Assembly: GCF_009720525.1 (NCBI RefSeq)
Contig: NZ_CP043930.1
Span: forward strand, 62,001 to 126,000
Reading direction: 5' to 3'
Length of the DNA: 64,000 nucleotides
Source: Gimesia benthica
GTDB lineage: Bacteria > Planctomycetota > Planctomycetia > Planctomycetales > Planctomycetaceae
The notes beneath the pieces are model-generated. The model was not told the origin of the DNA, did not search any database, and was given only the letters and a program-made list of their open reading frames with translations. Shown here piece after piece: positions 47,374-57,709 of the stretch (position 1 is its first letter; the number at the start of each line of letters is the position of its first letter). The position numbers were made by a program, and so were the translations under genes.

Positions 47374-48830
47374 TCACCTCCCAGACAATGAGGACAGGTC
47401 ATACTGTGTAAGCGACCGGTAACCGTGTCGATTTCTTTCTGACGTACCGTTAGTAACTCGATGCGGTCTTTCAGCGAATCGCCTGTGATCTTTTTATCTG
47501 CAATCTGTCGATCAAGGCTTTCTGTCCGCTGGTGCACGGACTGCTGCATCCAACGGAGCATTTTGACCTCCGCCAGCAGCTTATTCCGATTCCCCTGACA
47601 CCCCTTACATTGACCACCGCCATTCTTACTGGCTGGCCGCGAAGCTTCCTGCATCGCATCGAGCAGTGCCTGGAGGTCTTTCTCGATCTGCTGCTGATCT
47701 GCGATGATTTCCTGATCGGCCTGTCCCTGTTCCAGGCCTTCGCTGACGAATTCCATCTGTTCGCGAATCGCGCCCAGTGCAACAGGCAGGACCAGGCTGA
47801 AACGGGTCAATTCGCAGAGCTCAATCGACTCTGAGCAGAGACTGATTATCTTCTCCTCAGAATTCGACAGTCGCCTGACTGCCGCCAGTGCCTGTTTCTG
47901 CTTCTGCGCCACGCGGTCCTGCAGTTTGGTTGTAACTTCGCGAATCTGTTTCTGCTGCACAATCATATCCTGCAACTGATCCATTGCACGTTGACGAACC
48001 AGTGACTCGACTTCTTTGCGAAGTTGTTCTTCCAGTTTCTGTGTTTCCTGATACGCACGGCTCAACTGCTCTATTGCTTTTTTCTGCTCTTGTGAAGCCG
48101 GATTAGGTTTTGACTCTCCCAGTTTTTTACAGGCGCCTCCCATGCATTTGCCGGCTCCTGACAGTGAATTACAGATTCCCTGCGATGCGGCTCCGTATTC
48201 ACGCAGTTGTTGCTGCAGATTTTCTGCGGACTTCTGATTGCGACGTTCACTGGTTTCCAGGGCCTTAAATTTCTCAGAATCGGTCTTTTGTGTTTTTTGC
48301 TGCTCCAGTGTGTGAGAAAGCTGCAGCTCCTCTTTTTTGATGAGTTTGTTCAAGGTTTCTCGAGAGTCAATCAATTTACGCAACTGTTCCAGTTTCAGCT
48401 CCAGACCAATATCGGCGGTCAGCAGCAGTTTTTTCAGTTCTTCCAGCAGTACCAGAATTTCCTTCTGCTCCTGGCTGGCTTGATTCAACTTCAGGTCATC
48501 CAGCATTCGGGAAGCTTCTCCCATCCGATCTAGAATCAGCTGTTCGCGAGCTTTTCGTAATCCCAGCAGTAGTCTGGCGGCGTCCTCGGGCTGCGACTCC
48601 TGAATCAGGCGGGAGAGACGAAACATCCGCTCCTCTAACTCCTGCATGTGCGCCTTGGCTTTGTCCTGTTCGAACTGAATCCGCTTCCGAGGCGTTACTT
48701 TCTCACTTGAGCTGACCGCAGTATTGGATACGGTGTCTGACTTGTCTTTAGCCTGTAGCGCTCCCAACTGAACGGTCAGTACGACCAGCCAGATCATTCC
48801 GAATTTTCTTGCCTTGTGTTTGTTTCGCAT
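47370..48830 (-). CDS. Secreted coiled-coil protein with two CxxC pairs
   Basis: 486 residues from ATG 48830, with a strong GGAGGT seven bases upstream, so the longer frame is not used. A signal peptide (IWLVVLTVQLGALQAKD) is followed by almost continuous Gln/Glu/Lys-rich coiled coil. One Cys cluster lies near residue 234 (GKCMGGACKKL). A CxxC pair is near 407 (GGQCKGCQGN), and a second CxxC lies in the last residues (Cys479, Cys482, TCPHCLGG). Such pairs could bind metal or form disulphides in the periplasm. It is coupled to the downstream small gene. No named family is recognised. Confidence 0.7.
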   Translation of the reverse strand: MRNKHKARKFGMIWLVVLTVQLGALQAKDKSDTVSNTAVSSSEKVTPRKRIQFEQDKAKAHMQELEERMFRLSRLIQESQPEDAARLLLGLRKAREQLILDRMGEASRMLDDLKLNQASQEQKEILVLLEELKKLLLTADIGLELKLEQLRKLIDSRETLNKLIKKEELQLSHTLEQQKTQKTDSEKFKALETSERRNQKSAENLQQQLREYGAASQGICNSLSGAGKCMGGACKKLGESKPNPASQEQKKAIEQLSRAYQETQKLEEQLRKEVESLVRQRAMDQLQDMIVQQKQIREVTTKLQDRVAQKQKQALAAVRRLSNSEEKIISLCSESIELCELTRFSLVLPVALGAIREQMEFVSEGLEQGQADQEIIADQQQIEKDLQALLDAMQEASRPASKNGGGQCKGCQGNRNKLLAEVKMLRWMQQSVHQRTESLDRQIADKKITGDSLKDRIELLTVRQKEIDTVTGRLHSMTCPHCLGGE

Positions 48831-48882
48831 GTCCCACACCTCCATCACAGGGGGAATCAGAGTGACGCGATCGTCACGACCT

Positions 48883-51048
48883 TTACTTATCAAAAATGGA
48901 ATCAGTCTGCTTCTTTTTGAGTTCTTCTGTTTTATCTCTCACAACCTGTTCCAGTTTAATTACAGCGTTCAACTGATTGACTACGTCGATGAAACTGTCC
49001 CATTGAGCCATATTTTTCAGGATCTGGTCCATCGTCTTTAAAATCTGGTCCTGCTGATCGGTCGGTTCTGACAGCGGTTCCGGAGTCTGGCTCCGAAGTG
49101 ACTCCAGCGACTGCCGTTGCCGTTCCATCTCACGATCGTGTAGACCTTGCAATGGTTTGAGCACCGTCTGCTCGATTAACTGCCAGGTCTCCGCACCTCC
49201 CAGCTGATTCAGTTTCATCTCTTCCACAGAACTGTTTAAAGCATGGCTGACCTGTCCGACTTCCCGTCGAATCAACTGATGTTCTCGAATCCAGGCCGCT
49301 GCTTCTTCCGAATTCCGGGCCAGTTTCAATTTATCACGTAACTGCTCTGCCTGATCACGTGCCTTTCGGAGCCGTGCCCTTAATTGCTGCTGCCGCAACA
49401 GAATTTCGCGGAACAGTTCCTCAGGCTTAACCACTCGAAACACTAACTGTCGTGAGTTGGTTTTCTGACGCCCTGTGAAACAGTTGTCTTCTGCAAAACT
49501 TTGAAAGGTAATCACCGCTCCCGGATTCAGTTTCATCTCGGCAATGGAAACCCGTTGTTCATGCTCGACAACGGTCTCTCTCGCAGGATCCTCCGGTCCA
49601 TAAACAGGATAATTCTGCTCATGCTTCATATTTTTCGGAGTCGATGAATCCGATACTTCTTCGGGTTCAATTGCTGATTTATTTGAAGTTGAAATCCCGG
49701 TCAAAGGAACTTCTGATGTCATCCCCACCTGCCGTATTCCAAAATCATCGCGAGCTAAGATCGAAAAGGGGATCGTTGCCTGAGGAGTAATTCGCTGCCG
49801 CAGCCCTGAATAACGAAAACTAAGCCGCGGGCTACGATCTGGTTGCACACCAATGGATACCGGACGGGGATGGGAACTGATTTCGTGCTCTGCAGAATGT
49901 AATGTCAGCCTGAAATTAACAGGCTTCTCATGCGTCCATTCTGTCTGGAAATGCTTTCCATCCGTACTGTTCCATTTTAACGAGATCTCCTCAGAATCAA
50001 CGTCAATCTTCCAGACCTTCACATTCGTGGTCAGCTCCAATGTCACTTTTGACTGAGGCAGTAATCGAATATTTCCATCCGAAGCGGAAAAATGAGATAC
50101 AAAAGGTTCCGAAAGACGTGGATGCGATGCACGAATCGATAAATCGGTAATCCGGGGTCGATCGATGGGAACGATTTCAAAAGGTTCTGTCCGGCCATCG
50201 CCTCCCCAGGCCTGTGCCTGAATCGGAAGTTGAACAGGGGGCAGTTCATAGCGAAAATCTCCTGCCTGAAAGCGATTCATGGTAATTGTTTCACTCTCAC
50301 CATTTGCATCCTCCAGAGAGAGCCAGACACTCTCCGTCGGCTTGTCTGTATCTTCCACCTGAATCTGTAAGGTCGCCGCTTCCCCCCGTGGGAGCACCCA
50401 CTGTCCTTCTTTCAGACCAACGACAATTAATCGGGTATCACGAGGCCAGGGCTGACTGGAACCGAGTAACCAGCGCGCTCCCCATAATTGTGCCGTTGCT
50501 GGCAGAACAATCAGAAAACAGACGGGGATCAGAACAGCTGCGAAAAGTCCCAGCAGACAGGCCTGGGTGTGCTTCTGGTTGATTGTTTTCTCGTAAGGAT
50601 AATTGCTGAGACGCTGATAATTTTCCTGAACCGCCTGTGCGATCATCTCACCAGACTGAACTGCTTCATGCTGATGGCCCGGCAACTGTAACAGGCTAGC
50701 CACCTGAGGCGCCAGTGCCTGCTGATCATTGACCCGCCGCGCACGGTCGATCAGATTAGCCACTTCAATGGGCGAAAGAGAGACCTGGAACGGAATGTAG
50801 ATATACCGCCACACCAGGTAACCGATGATCGCAAATCCCGCCAGCAGGCATCCAACACGGGTAACCAGACTCAATTCCAGCCACCAGTCAAACAGGAGTG
50901 AAAACGCAGCCAGAAACAGCAAAGCCAGACCAATTCGTGCCGCCGCTTCCAGCAGAATATGCCGGCGCAGCGCACATCCTACACGATCCAGTTTTCTGGA
51001 AATCGTGTTTTGCAGTTCTGCATATTTATGCGACTTTAGTTCGGACAT
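48883..51048 (-). CDS. Large membrane protein of the DUF4175-like type
   Basis: 721 residues. It has two N-terminal helices (about 32-52 and 60-82) and a third near 165-190. A large extracytoplasmic region follows, with beta-type segments to about 500 (QVEDTDKPTESVWLSL and FSILARDDFGIRQVG). The C-terminal third is coiled coil (LREILLRQQQLRARLRKARDQ...). This layout and the start LIDRARRVNDQQALAP are those of the DUF4175-like proteins that accompany MoxR/VWA operons in several bacteria (inference from memory). It should sit in the inner membrane with its large domain outside. The tail may contact the coiled-coil gene product downstream. Confidence 0.7.
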   Translation of the reverse strand: MSELKSHKYAELQNTISRKLDRVGCALRRHILLEAAARIGLALLFLAAFSLLFDWWLELSLVTRVGCLLAGFAIIGYLVWRYIYIPFQVSLSPIEVANLIDRARRVNDQQALAPQVASLLQLPGHQHEAVQSGEMIAQAVQENYQRLSNYPYEKTINQKHTQACLLGLFAAVLIPVCFLIVLPATAQLWGARWLLGSSQPWPRDTRLIVVGLKEGQWVLPRGEAATLQIQVEDTDKPTESVWLSLEDANGESETITMNRFQAGDFRYELPPVQLPIQAQAWGGDGRTEPFEIVPIDRPRITDLSIRASHPRLSEPFVSHFSASDGNIRLLPQSKVTLELTTNVKVWKIDVDSEEISLKWNSTDGKHFQTEWTHEKPVNFRLTLHSAEHEISSHPRPVSIGVQPDRSPRLSFRYSGLRQRITPQATIPFSILARDDFGIRQVGMTSEVPLTGISTSNKSAIEPEEVSDSSTPKNMKHEQNYPVYGPEDPARETVVEHEQRVSIAEMKLNPGAVITFQSFAEDNCFTGRQKTNSRQLVFRVVKPEELFREILLRQQQLRARLRKARDQAEQLRDKLKLARNSEEAAAWIREHQLIRREVGQVSHALNSSVEEMKLNQLGGAETWQLIEQTVLKPLQGLHDREMERQRQSLESLRSQTPEPLSEPTDQQDQILKTMDQILKNMAQWDSFIDVVNQLNAVIKLEQVVRDKTEELKKKQTDSIFDK

Positions 51049-51081
51049 CTACCGCTGACTCCTGTTGCGATATACCATCTT

Positions 51082-53502
51082 TTAAATCAGACGGCACCAC
51101 TTTCGCAAAATCCATTCTGTAACCAGTAAACCAAAGATTAAGATATAGAAGATTGGTGCATCCCAGATTTCCTGACGTTCTTCCAGAAAGCGGGAGACTT
51201 CTTTAATTTTAAAAGCGCCTACAATGTCGTTCGTTTCTGACAACTGATAGACCCGACCTCCCGTCGAACTCGACATGGTCTCCAAATATGCTTGGTTCAG
51301 AGTCGGATTTTGCAGTTCCTGATTTGGAAATTCGACTTTTATCGGCATGGTAGCCGCCTTCACACTCGCCCCGGCTGCTTCATCTCCCATCCAGACACGG
51401 ACAAAATACGTCCCAGGTGACGGCACCGGAAAGTTCGTAGAGAATTCACCTCTTTGATTGCCTTCTGTCAACGTCAGTGGAATCGGCTGTTCATCACCGC
51501 GCTCCACTTCACCGTATAAACGCTGTAGACCAGGCTCGATCTGGCTCTCATCCAGAAAACGGGCGACTACCTTAGCCTGTTCTCCGGGCTGGTACTGTGC
51601 CTGTGGCATCGAAAGCCGGAAAGGGTAATTCCCTCCCAGTTGTTTGCTTCTGCCGGCCCGATCCACGACTCGTGCCCAGAATCCGTCAAACAACTGCTCA
51701 TTCAGATACCGCCAGCGATAGGTACTGTCAAAACCGATAAAAATCGACCAGCCGGGTCCCACGCGTTGCGAGGCGATCAGAACCTCCTGACCGTATTCAT
51801 TTCGCATGCGGGGATCCGCATGAACCGCGAGCACCGTCGCCCCCGGTTTCGCTTTGGTCACAGGAAAGTGCCAGAACATACCGGGTAAATTTTTCAGAAG
51901 CTGCTCATTTGCCTGACGATCACTGGCAAAGTTAAAAATGGGATCCTGGACTCCCTGAGTAGTCACATCCAGTTTCCAGGGAGAGCGAGCACTCAAGCGA
52001 ATCTGAACTTGAGAACGAAAGAGTCCCGGCTCTCGAATAACGGGCAATAAGTTTAACCAGTCCAGGGTAGGATCAGACTGATGATCGAACATACTCGCAG
52101 TCTGCATTTCACCGGCAATATAGACCAGTCCGCCTCCTGCTTTGGTCACAAAATTCGTAAGCAACTCCGGAAAATTAACGGGCCAGCCGTTGGGGTCAGG
52201 ATCGTACAATATCACGCAGTCATAATCGTTGAGTTCTTCCTGAGTGACCGGCAGACGACGAATTGGCAGATCGCCCGGATGTTCATAGGTTTTATCAGCC
52301 GCCATGAGCCAGGTCGAAAGATTAATCTGGCGATCCCGTAAAAACGTATTTCGCAGAAACTGAACTTCAGGAAAGGTCGATCCTGCAATAAACAGGACAT
52401 TCAACCGCTGTCGAATCACGCGTACTTCGGCGGAGGCCAGATTATCATCCTGCGAGATTTCCGGCCCCGCATCGATAATATTTGCTCGAAATTCGACCTT
52501 ACCGGTTTTTGTTTCAGTGAACTGATACGTCCGCGGTTGTAACTGGCCTTCAAGGTTAAGCACGACATCCTCGCGAATGAATTCCTGCCAGGGGCCACCA
52601 TTGCGTCGCTGTTCAATCAGCAGGGTCGCAGATTGAGTCTGCATTCCCCGTGATTCAATATGCACCGTGAGCTGATTCGCATCCTGCACAAATATCACCG
52701 GGCTGACTTCGAGTTCTGTAATCGCGACATTCCGCGGTCCATCTGTTGTCCCCATACCAACCGCAACCAGAGGGATTCCTTCATCAGACAGCATCTGCAA
52801 GACTTCTTCCGGGGGTTCTCCAGACGTCGATTGTCCATCGCTGATCAGTAAAACCCCCGAGAGAGGCATCCCGGAATAGGAAAGCAGTGCCTGGCGAAGA
52901 GAACTGGCGATAGCAGTCGCATTTCCACCGGCGCGCCATTCCTCAGAGTCTGATAATGCCTCTGGATTGAACTTATCATTGAACCCATGCAGGTGGACCG
53001 TGCGTTTTCCGTCAGCAGACAGGTCTTTCAGAAACGATGGTGTCACCATTTTCTGTGCAAGTTGCAGGCGGTTCATTCTGCGGAGAACATCCACGTCTGA
53101 CGACATCCCCAGACTGCGTGCCATTTCCATGGCCCGTTCTTCATCCTGCCAGGCATCCTTCAGCGACATGGACTGCGATGTATCCAACAGGACCAGCAGA
53201 TGCGAAGGAATTTTTTCCTCTTTACTCAATACCAGAATTGGTTCGAGCAGCATGGCAATCACCAGCAGGACCAGAGCGATTCGGATTGAGTACAACAGAC
53301 AGCGGCGGAGCAGGGGTATCTGCCTTGCATCCCGTTGATACAACCACCAGCCGCCAGCTACCAGTACGACGACTCCCAGAATCAGAAAGAGCATCCGATC
53401 TCCTGAAGGCAAGCCAACCCACTGCGCGGACCACTGGCCACCTTCGGCCCAGGTCGAGGATTGAATACCAAACAGTTTTTCCAGAAATCGGTTCAAGTTC
53501 AC
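51082..53502 (-). CDS. VWA-domain membrane protein with glutamine-amidotransferase-like segment
   Basis: About 806 residues from GTG 53502, ten bases after the upstream stop; a start at 53529 would overlap it. Two N-terminal helices (LILGVVVLVAGGWWLY and YSIRIALVLLVIAMLL) are followed by a VWA domain. Its MIDAS motif is LDTSQSMS, with later ISDGQSTSG. A GATase-1-like module reads LFIAGSTFPEVQFLR and VLYDPDPNGW. It closes with a membrane helix (YILIFGLLVTEWIL). This layout is widespread in MoxR operons. It probably works outside the cytoplasm with the BatA-type protein. Confidence 0.85.
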   Translation of the reverse strand: MNLNRFLEKLFGIQSSTWAEGGQWSAQWVGLPSGDRMLFLILGVVVLVAGGWWLYQRDARQIPLLRRCLLYSIRIALVLLVIAMLLEPILVLSKEEKIPSHLLVLLDTSQSMSLKDAWQDEERAMEMARSLGMSSDVDVLRRMNRLQLAQKMVTPSFLKDLSADGKRTVHLHGFNDKFNPEALSDSEEWRAGGNATAIASSLRQALLSYSGMPLSGVLLISDGQSTSGEPPEEVLQMLSDEGIPLVAVGMGTTDGPRNVAITELEVSPVIFVQDANQLTVHIESRGMQTQSATLLIEQRRNGGPWQEFIREDVVLNLEGQLQPRTYQFTETKTGKVEFRANIIDAGPEISQDDNLASAEVRVIRQRLNVLFIAGSTFPEVQFLRNTFLRDRQINLSTWLMAADKTYEHPGDLPIRRLPVTQEELNDYDCVILYDPDPNGWPVNFPELLTNFVTKAGGGLVYIAGEMQTASMFDHQSDPTLDWLNLLPVIREPGLFRSQVQIRLSARSPWKLDVTTQGVQDPIFNFASDRQANEQLLKNLPGMFWHFPVTKAKPGATVLAVHADPRMRNEYGQEVLIASQRVGPGWSIFIGFDSTYRWRYLNEQLFDGFWARVVDRAGRSKQLGGNYPFRLSMPQAQYQPGEQAKVVARFLDESQIEPGLQRLYGEVERGDEQPIPLTLTEGNQRGEFSTNFPVPSPGTYFVRVWMGDEAAGASVKAATMPIKVEFPNQELQNPTLNQAYLETMSSSTGGRVYQLSETNDIVGAFKIKEVSRFLEERQEIWDAPIFYILIFGLLVTEWILRKWCRLI

Positions 53503-53512
53503 AACTCTTTCT

Positions 53513-55654
53513 TTAGCGACGACGACCAATCCAGGCCGCCAGCAGACTCTCGGAAATCAGACAACCCAGTAATACGACTGCCAGGTATCGCCATAATTCA
53601 GTCCCGGCTGTCGATAAGTCCATTTCTTTTCCCTGATAACGAATCAGCTTTAAAGGCATGCGCCCCAGATACTGCTGCAATTCCTGCTCATTCAGCCTTT
53701 CCTGTAATGAATCTTCCACATTCGCATTGATGGCAAATTTCTGTGTCTGCCCGCCAGATTGTGTGTCTTGCCACGTTGCTTCCACGACGCCTGAAAAACG
53801 AATCGGATCGGAGCTGAGAATTGTTTTCGATTCCCCTTCCATACCAAAACGGACCTCCAGGGGTTTCAAGTCACGATCCAACCAGACCAGTTCACCAGAC
53901 TGAGGCGCGGTAATCGTCTCCAGTTCCAGGTGGATCGGTTCACCGGCAATCAGATTCTCGCCCCGTTGAATTTCCGCCGCGATTTCCTGTGCCGCTACCC
54001 GCATGGCCAGAACAAAACTCGCCTCTGCTGGCCAGTCGCTCCAGCTTTTATCTGCTGAAATTGTCCAGAACAGGACGCGACCTTCACCAAAACGCTTTTC
54101 CAGAACAGCAGGAGACTGCTGGGGATCATTCCAGCGTGCCAACACGTTAACCTGACGCTGTCCTTCACCTTGCTCCAGAACAACATCCGCAAATCGATGG
54201 GGACGCACGCGACTCAACAGTTCCGGAGTCAGGTTCTTCAGTAACTCAATCGGAGAATCAGCGATTGGTTCGATAACCAGCCCTTGCGCCTGCAGATCTC
54301 GAATCTGATTGATTTTTGCCGGTAGGAGTCCACTTCCCCCTTTAAACAATCGTTCGTTATAGAGTTGCAAGTCACACTGATCACCGGCAAAAATCATTAA
54401 ACCGGTTCCCAGAGAGACCAGTTCTTCCAGTTCCGCGACGCGCTCCTTTGACAGCTGATCCACATTGGCCAGGACGATCAGATCCGGGGCTGTTAATAAC
54501 TGTGACTTCCAGGTTAAACTTTCCGTTTGTGTCACCTGCCAGTTTGAATTTCCGGCTGACAGAGCCAGCGCCAGAAAATCAGTTTCACTCTCGAAAGGAT
54601 TCAACCCGGGTTCGCCGTCCACAAGAACGACATCGACCATCTGACGAACATTGATCAGTTTGCTGCGAACGTTGTCTTCCATCAAGGAATCCGCAGGAAT
54701 GGACAGTGTTACCACGTGTTGGCCCGGTTCATCAAAACGCACACTCACGGGGACAGTCACCGTTTTTTCTGCTGGAATTTCGGGCAGGGTCACTGGAGTA
54801 ACATTACCGTCCACGTCTAACAATGCCTGACCAGACTTAAGCGGTTCTGTACTAGAATTTTCGATGACGGCAGTCAATTTAACTTCCTGATCGACCAGTG
54901 CGATTCGGCTGTCCTGCTCAAGCGAACGTAGTACGCGGTTTCCTGTCGGCTCATTTCCGATATCGATAAATCGCAACGTTACTTGTTCGCCCGACCAGCG
55001 GTCACAAAGATCGCGCACTTCAGAAGTCCAACCTGCCGACCAGAGATCGGTAACAATAATCACTTCTTTAATCGGGAATGTGGCTTCTTTCAGTTGGCGA
55101 TCTACTTCCTCTAAGGTAGAAATCCAGTGACTGGCCATCTGGCTGGAATTAATCTCATTGATGCGCGCAATCAACTGGTCCCGCTCTTTCTCTGTCAGAT
55201 GCGCCATCCGTACGAGGGGTTGCTCCGGTTGAGAAGCCAGCACCACCGATACCGAATCCTGCGGACCCAACTGGTTCAAAACCTGCCGAACTGCATTTTG
55301 TGCCCGGCTGAAGGCAGACTGTTCGCCGGTCTGATAAGACATACTCAGAGAATCATCCAGAATGATCACGCGGCTTGCCCGACCTTCCACCGCCAGGAAC
55401 CCCGCCAGATTTGTGCCTGAACTGATGGGACGCGCCACCGCCAGAAACAGAGCCAGAACCGCCAGTGTTCGAATCGCAAGCAAGAGCCACTGTTCCAGCC
55501 GTAAGCGCCGACGATTTGTCTTCAGGGTCAATTTCAGATATTCCATGGGCGCCCAGTCCACGCGGATAAACCGTCTCCGGTTTAGCAGGTGAATAATGAT
55601 CGGTGCGGTTGCCAGAACCGTTCCCGTCAAAAGTAAGGGAGCCAGAAAATGCAT
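53513..55654 (-). CDS. BatA-type protein: N-terminal membrane region, VWA domain, C-terminal membrane helix
   Basis: 713 residues. The start MHFLAPLLLTGTVLATAPII and LLNRRRFIRVDWAPMEYL are the BatA-type N-terminal region. A second helix (LLLAIRTLAVLALFL) is followed by a VWA domain (LDDSLSMSYQ MIDAS, VIIVTDLWSAGW). Its middle part is beta-rich, and the chain ends in a single helix (YLAVVLLGCLISESLLAAW) with a basic tail. It begins nine bases after the DUF58 gene. It should form an envelope complex with DUF58 and the other VWA protein, under the MoxR ATPase. The function in planctomycetes is unproven. Confidence 0.88.
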   Translation of the reverse strand: MHFLAPLLLTGTVLATAPIIIHLLNRRRFIRVDWAPMEYLKLTLKTNRRRLRLEQWLLLAIRTLAVLALFLAVARPISSGTNLAGFLAVEGRASRVIILDDSLSMSYQTGEQSAFSRAQNAVRQVLNQLGPQDSVSVVLASQPEQPLVRMAHLTEKERDQLIARINEINSSQMASHWISTLEEVDRQLKEATFPIKEVIIVTDLWSAGWTSEVRDLCDRWSGEQVTLRFIDIGNEPTGNRVLRSLEQDSRIALVDQEVKLTAVIENSSTEPLKSGQALLDVDGNVTPVTLPEIPAEKTVTVPVSVRFDEPGQHVVTLSIPADSLMEDNVRSKLINVRQMVDVVLVDGEPGLNPFESETDFLALALSAGNSNWQVTQTESLTWKSQLLTAPDLIVLANVDQLSKERVAELEELVSLGTGLMIFAGDQCDLQLYNERLFKGGSGLLPAKINQIRDLQAQGLVIEPIADSPIELLKNLTPELLSRVRPHRFADVVLEQGEGQRQVNVLARWNDPQQSPAVLEKRFGEGRVLFWTISADKSWSDWPAEASFVLAMRVAAQEIAAEIQRGENLIAGEPIHLELETITAPQSGELVWLDRDLKPLEVRFGMEGESKTILSSDPIRFSGVVEATWQDTQSGGQTQKFAINANVEDSLQERLNEQELQQYLGRMPLKLIRYQGKEMDLSTAGTELWRYLAVVLLGCLISESLLAAWIGRRR

Positions 55655-55663
55655 TGAAACTGG

Positions 55664-56671
55664 TTACTCACTTTCTGATGATTGACCTGCTCTGGGATCG
55701 AGAGCAGGGGAGTCTAATGTCTGATTATCTGAACCGGTAGATCCACCGAGAGACGCCATTCGTCCCCGATGTGTTTTCGCTCCTGCAAACTGTCGATTGT
55801 GTAAATAGCTGCTCAAAACCCTGCTCAAATTGGCGTCGGTAAATATCTGCAGATAGTCGATACCACAAAACTGACAGCGCTGGCGCGTCTCCTGAATAAA
55901 CTCTTCCATGGCTGCCTGATACGCCTTATGAAAGGCCCATGGTTCGGCAAAGATCTCTTCTTCGCCCTCGATATCCTTGAAGATCACAGAATCTTTGAAT
56001 GGAAGCTCAACCTCATCACGGTGCAGTACGTGCATCACAATCACCTCATGTCCTGCGTATTGCAGCTTGCCCAGCGACTCGTAAAATCGATCCAGTGGTG
56101 TCAGGAGATCAGACAGGACCACAACAATGCCTCGACGGTAAATCTGATCCGCGACCTGGGCGACAGCCGGACCAATGTCGGTTTCTCCCTGGAGTTTGGT
56201 CTGCTGCAGCACTTCCATGAATTTGGCCAGATGGGAGGCAGTACTCCCTGTCCGCAGATCTTCCTGAACACGATCATTAAGTATCGCCAGTCCGACCGCA
56301 TCACGCTGTTTCAATAAAACAGATGACAGCGAGACGGCGATTGTTGCTGCACAATCATACTTGGAAAAGTCAGGACCGCCGTACTTCATCGAGGCTGAAG
56401 AATCGACAATAAAGACGGCACGTAAATTCGACTCTTCTTCAAAACGTTTAATATAAAACCGGTCCGAACGGGCATACGCTTTCCAGTCCAGGTTCTTCAA
56501 ATCATCACCGGGTGTGTAGCTGCGATAGTCGGCAAATTCCGGAGAGAGACCGTGCAGGGGACTGCGGTGCAGGCCAGCTATCGAACCCTCAACCGGTTGG
56601 CGGGCCTTGAACCCAATCCCGGTCAGACTGCCAGCGATCTCAGGATTTAAGTATGTGTTCAAACTGACCAT
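55664..56671 (-). CDS. DUF58 protein
   Basis: 335 residues from ATG 56671, or a TTG at 56662 that has a better-spaced AAGG. It overlaps the end of the MoxR gene by 20-32 bases. DUF58 signatures are GLHRSPLHGLSPEFADYRSY, PGDDLKNLDWKAYARSDRFY and FEEESNLRAVFIVDSSASM (VWA-like MIDAS). VVVLSDLL follows. DUF58 proteins accompany MoxR ATPases and are thought to receive their action. No membrane helix is seen, so it is cytoplasmic. Confidence 0.92.
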   Translation of the reverse strand: MVSLNTYLNPEIAGSLTGIGFKARQPVEGSIAGLHRSPLHGLSPEFADYRSYTPGDDLKNLDWKAYARSDRFYIKRFEEESNLRAVFIVDSSASMKYGGPDFSKYDCAATIAVSLSSVLLKQRDAVGLAILNDRVQEDLRTGSTASHLAKFMEVLQQTKLQGETDIGPAVAQVADQIYRRGIVVVLSDLLTPLDRFYESLGKLQYAGHEVIVMHVLHRDEVELPFKDSVIFKDIEGEEEIFAEPWAFHKAYQAAMEEFIQETRQRCQFCGIDYLQIFTDANLSRVLSSYLHNRQFAGAKTHRGRMASLGGSTGSDNQTLDSPALDPRAGQSSESE

Positions 56672-57692
56672 CCTTTCCGGCAGTGCTCTGGTGTAATGGA
56701 GTTTCCGCGATCAGTTTTTCAATTACGGTATCCGGAGTCTGGCCTTCCGACTCGGCGTTGTAAGACAGAACAATCCGGTGGCGCAAAACTGCCTTGGCAA
56801 CCGCCTGCAGATCTTCCACAGAGACTTCAGGTCGACCATACAGAGCAGCCCGGGCCTTGGCTGCCAGAATCAGCGACTGGCCGCCACGTGGCCCCGCTCC
56901 CCAGAGTACCCAGCGATTAATGAACTCCAGAGCATCTTCGCTGTCGCGGCGTGTCGCCCGGATCAGGTCCATGGTGTAATCCACCAGAAAATCGCTGATG
57001 GGAACCCGGCGTACCAGATGCTGGAGTTCCAGCACTTCTTCTCCCGTCAAGGTGGCTGCCGGCTCCGACTGTTCTTCTCCAGTCACTGTTTTATAAATCT
57101 GTCTTTCTTCATCGCGAGTGGGATACCGGACGATAATCTTCATCAGAAACCGGTCCAGCTGCGCCTCGGGAAGGGGGTAGGTTCCTTCCTGTTCAATCGG
57201 GTTCTGGGTTGCAAGCACAAAAAACGGCCGGGGGAGCTGGTAATGTTTCGTCCCTGCGGAAATGTTCTTTTCCTGCATCCCCTGCAGTAAAGCCGCCTGT
57301 GTTTTGGGAGGTGTCCGGTTAATTTCATCTGCCAGCAACAGATTGGTGAAAATCGGCCCTTCTATAAACCGGAACTCACGCGTTCCAGTCTGTCGATCTT
57401 CGTAAATCACATCGGTCCCGGTAATATCGGCGGGCATCAGGTCGGGAGTGAACTGGATACGACCAAAGTCCAGCGACAGACTTTTAGCCAGCGTAGAGAC
57501 CAGCAACGTCTTCGCCAGGCCCGGGACTCCTTCCAGAATACAGTGTCCCCCCGCAAGAATGCTGACCAGCAACTGCTCGACGACATCATCCTGACCAACT
57601 ACGACCGTGCGAATCTGTTCGCGAATCCGTTCCTGAGCGGCTTTGAGCTTCTCCAAAGCTGCCATATCTGGTGCTGTTTTCATTTCAGACAA
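56640..57692 (-). CDS. MoxR-type AAA+ ATPase
   Basis: 350 residues. The start is probably TTG 57692, with GGGAG six bases upstream; the ATG at 57683 is too far from it. Walker A is EGVPGLAKT (residues 54-62). Walker B is LLADEINRTPPKTQAAL, sensor 1 is ATQNPIEQEGTYPLPEAQLDRF, and YNAEAE is near the end. MoxR ATPases act as chaperones for VWA/DUF58 proteins and metal-centre assembly. It is the head of the classical MoxR-DUF58-VWA core of this gene row. The product is cytoplasmic. Confidence 0.93.
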   Translation of the reverse strand: MSEMKTAPDMAALEKLKAAQERIREQIRTVVVGQDDVVEQLLVSILAGGHCILEGVPGLAKTLLVSTLAKSLSLDFGRIQFTPDLMPADITGTDVIYEDRQTGTREFRFIEGPIFTNLLLADEINRTPPKTQAALLQGMQEKNISAGTKHYQLPRPFFVLATQNPIEQEGTYPLPEAQLDRFLMKIIVRYPTRDEERQIYKTVTGEEQSEPAATLTGEEVLELQHLVRRVPISDFLVDYTMDLIRATRRDSEDALEFINRWVLWGAGPRGGQSLILAAKARAALYGRPEVSVEDLQAVAKAVLRHRIVLSYNAESEGQTPDTVIEKLIAETPLHQSTAGKDGQFEHILKS

Positions 57693-57709
57693 GATTCACT
57701 CCCTGTTCT

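Noticed and set aside
56778-57290. Plus-strand open frame of about 170 residues opposite MoxR
   Set aside because: Shadow of the MoxR gene, which has all AAA+ motifs.
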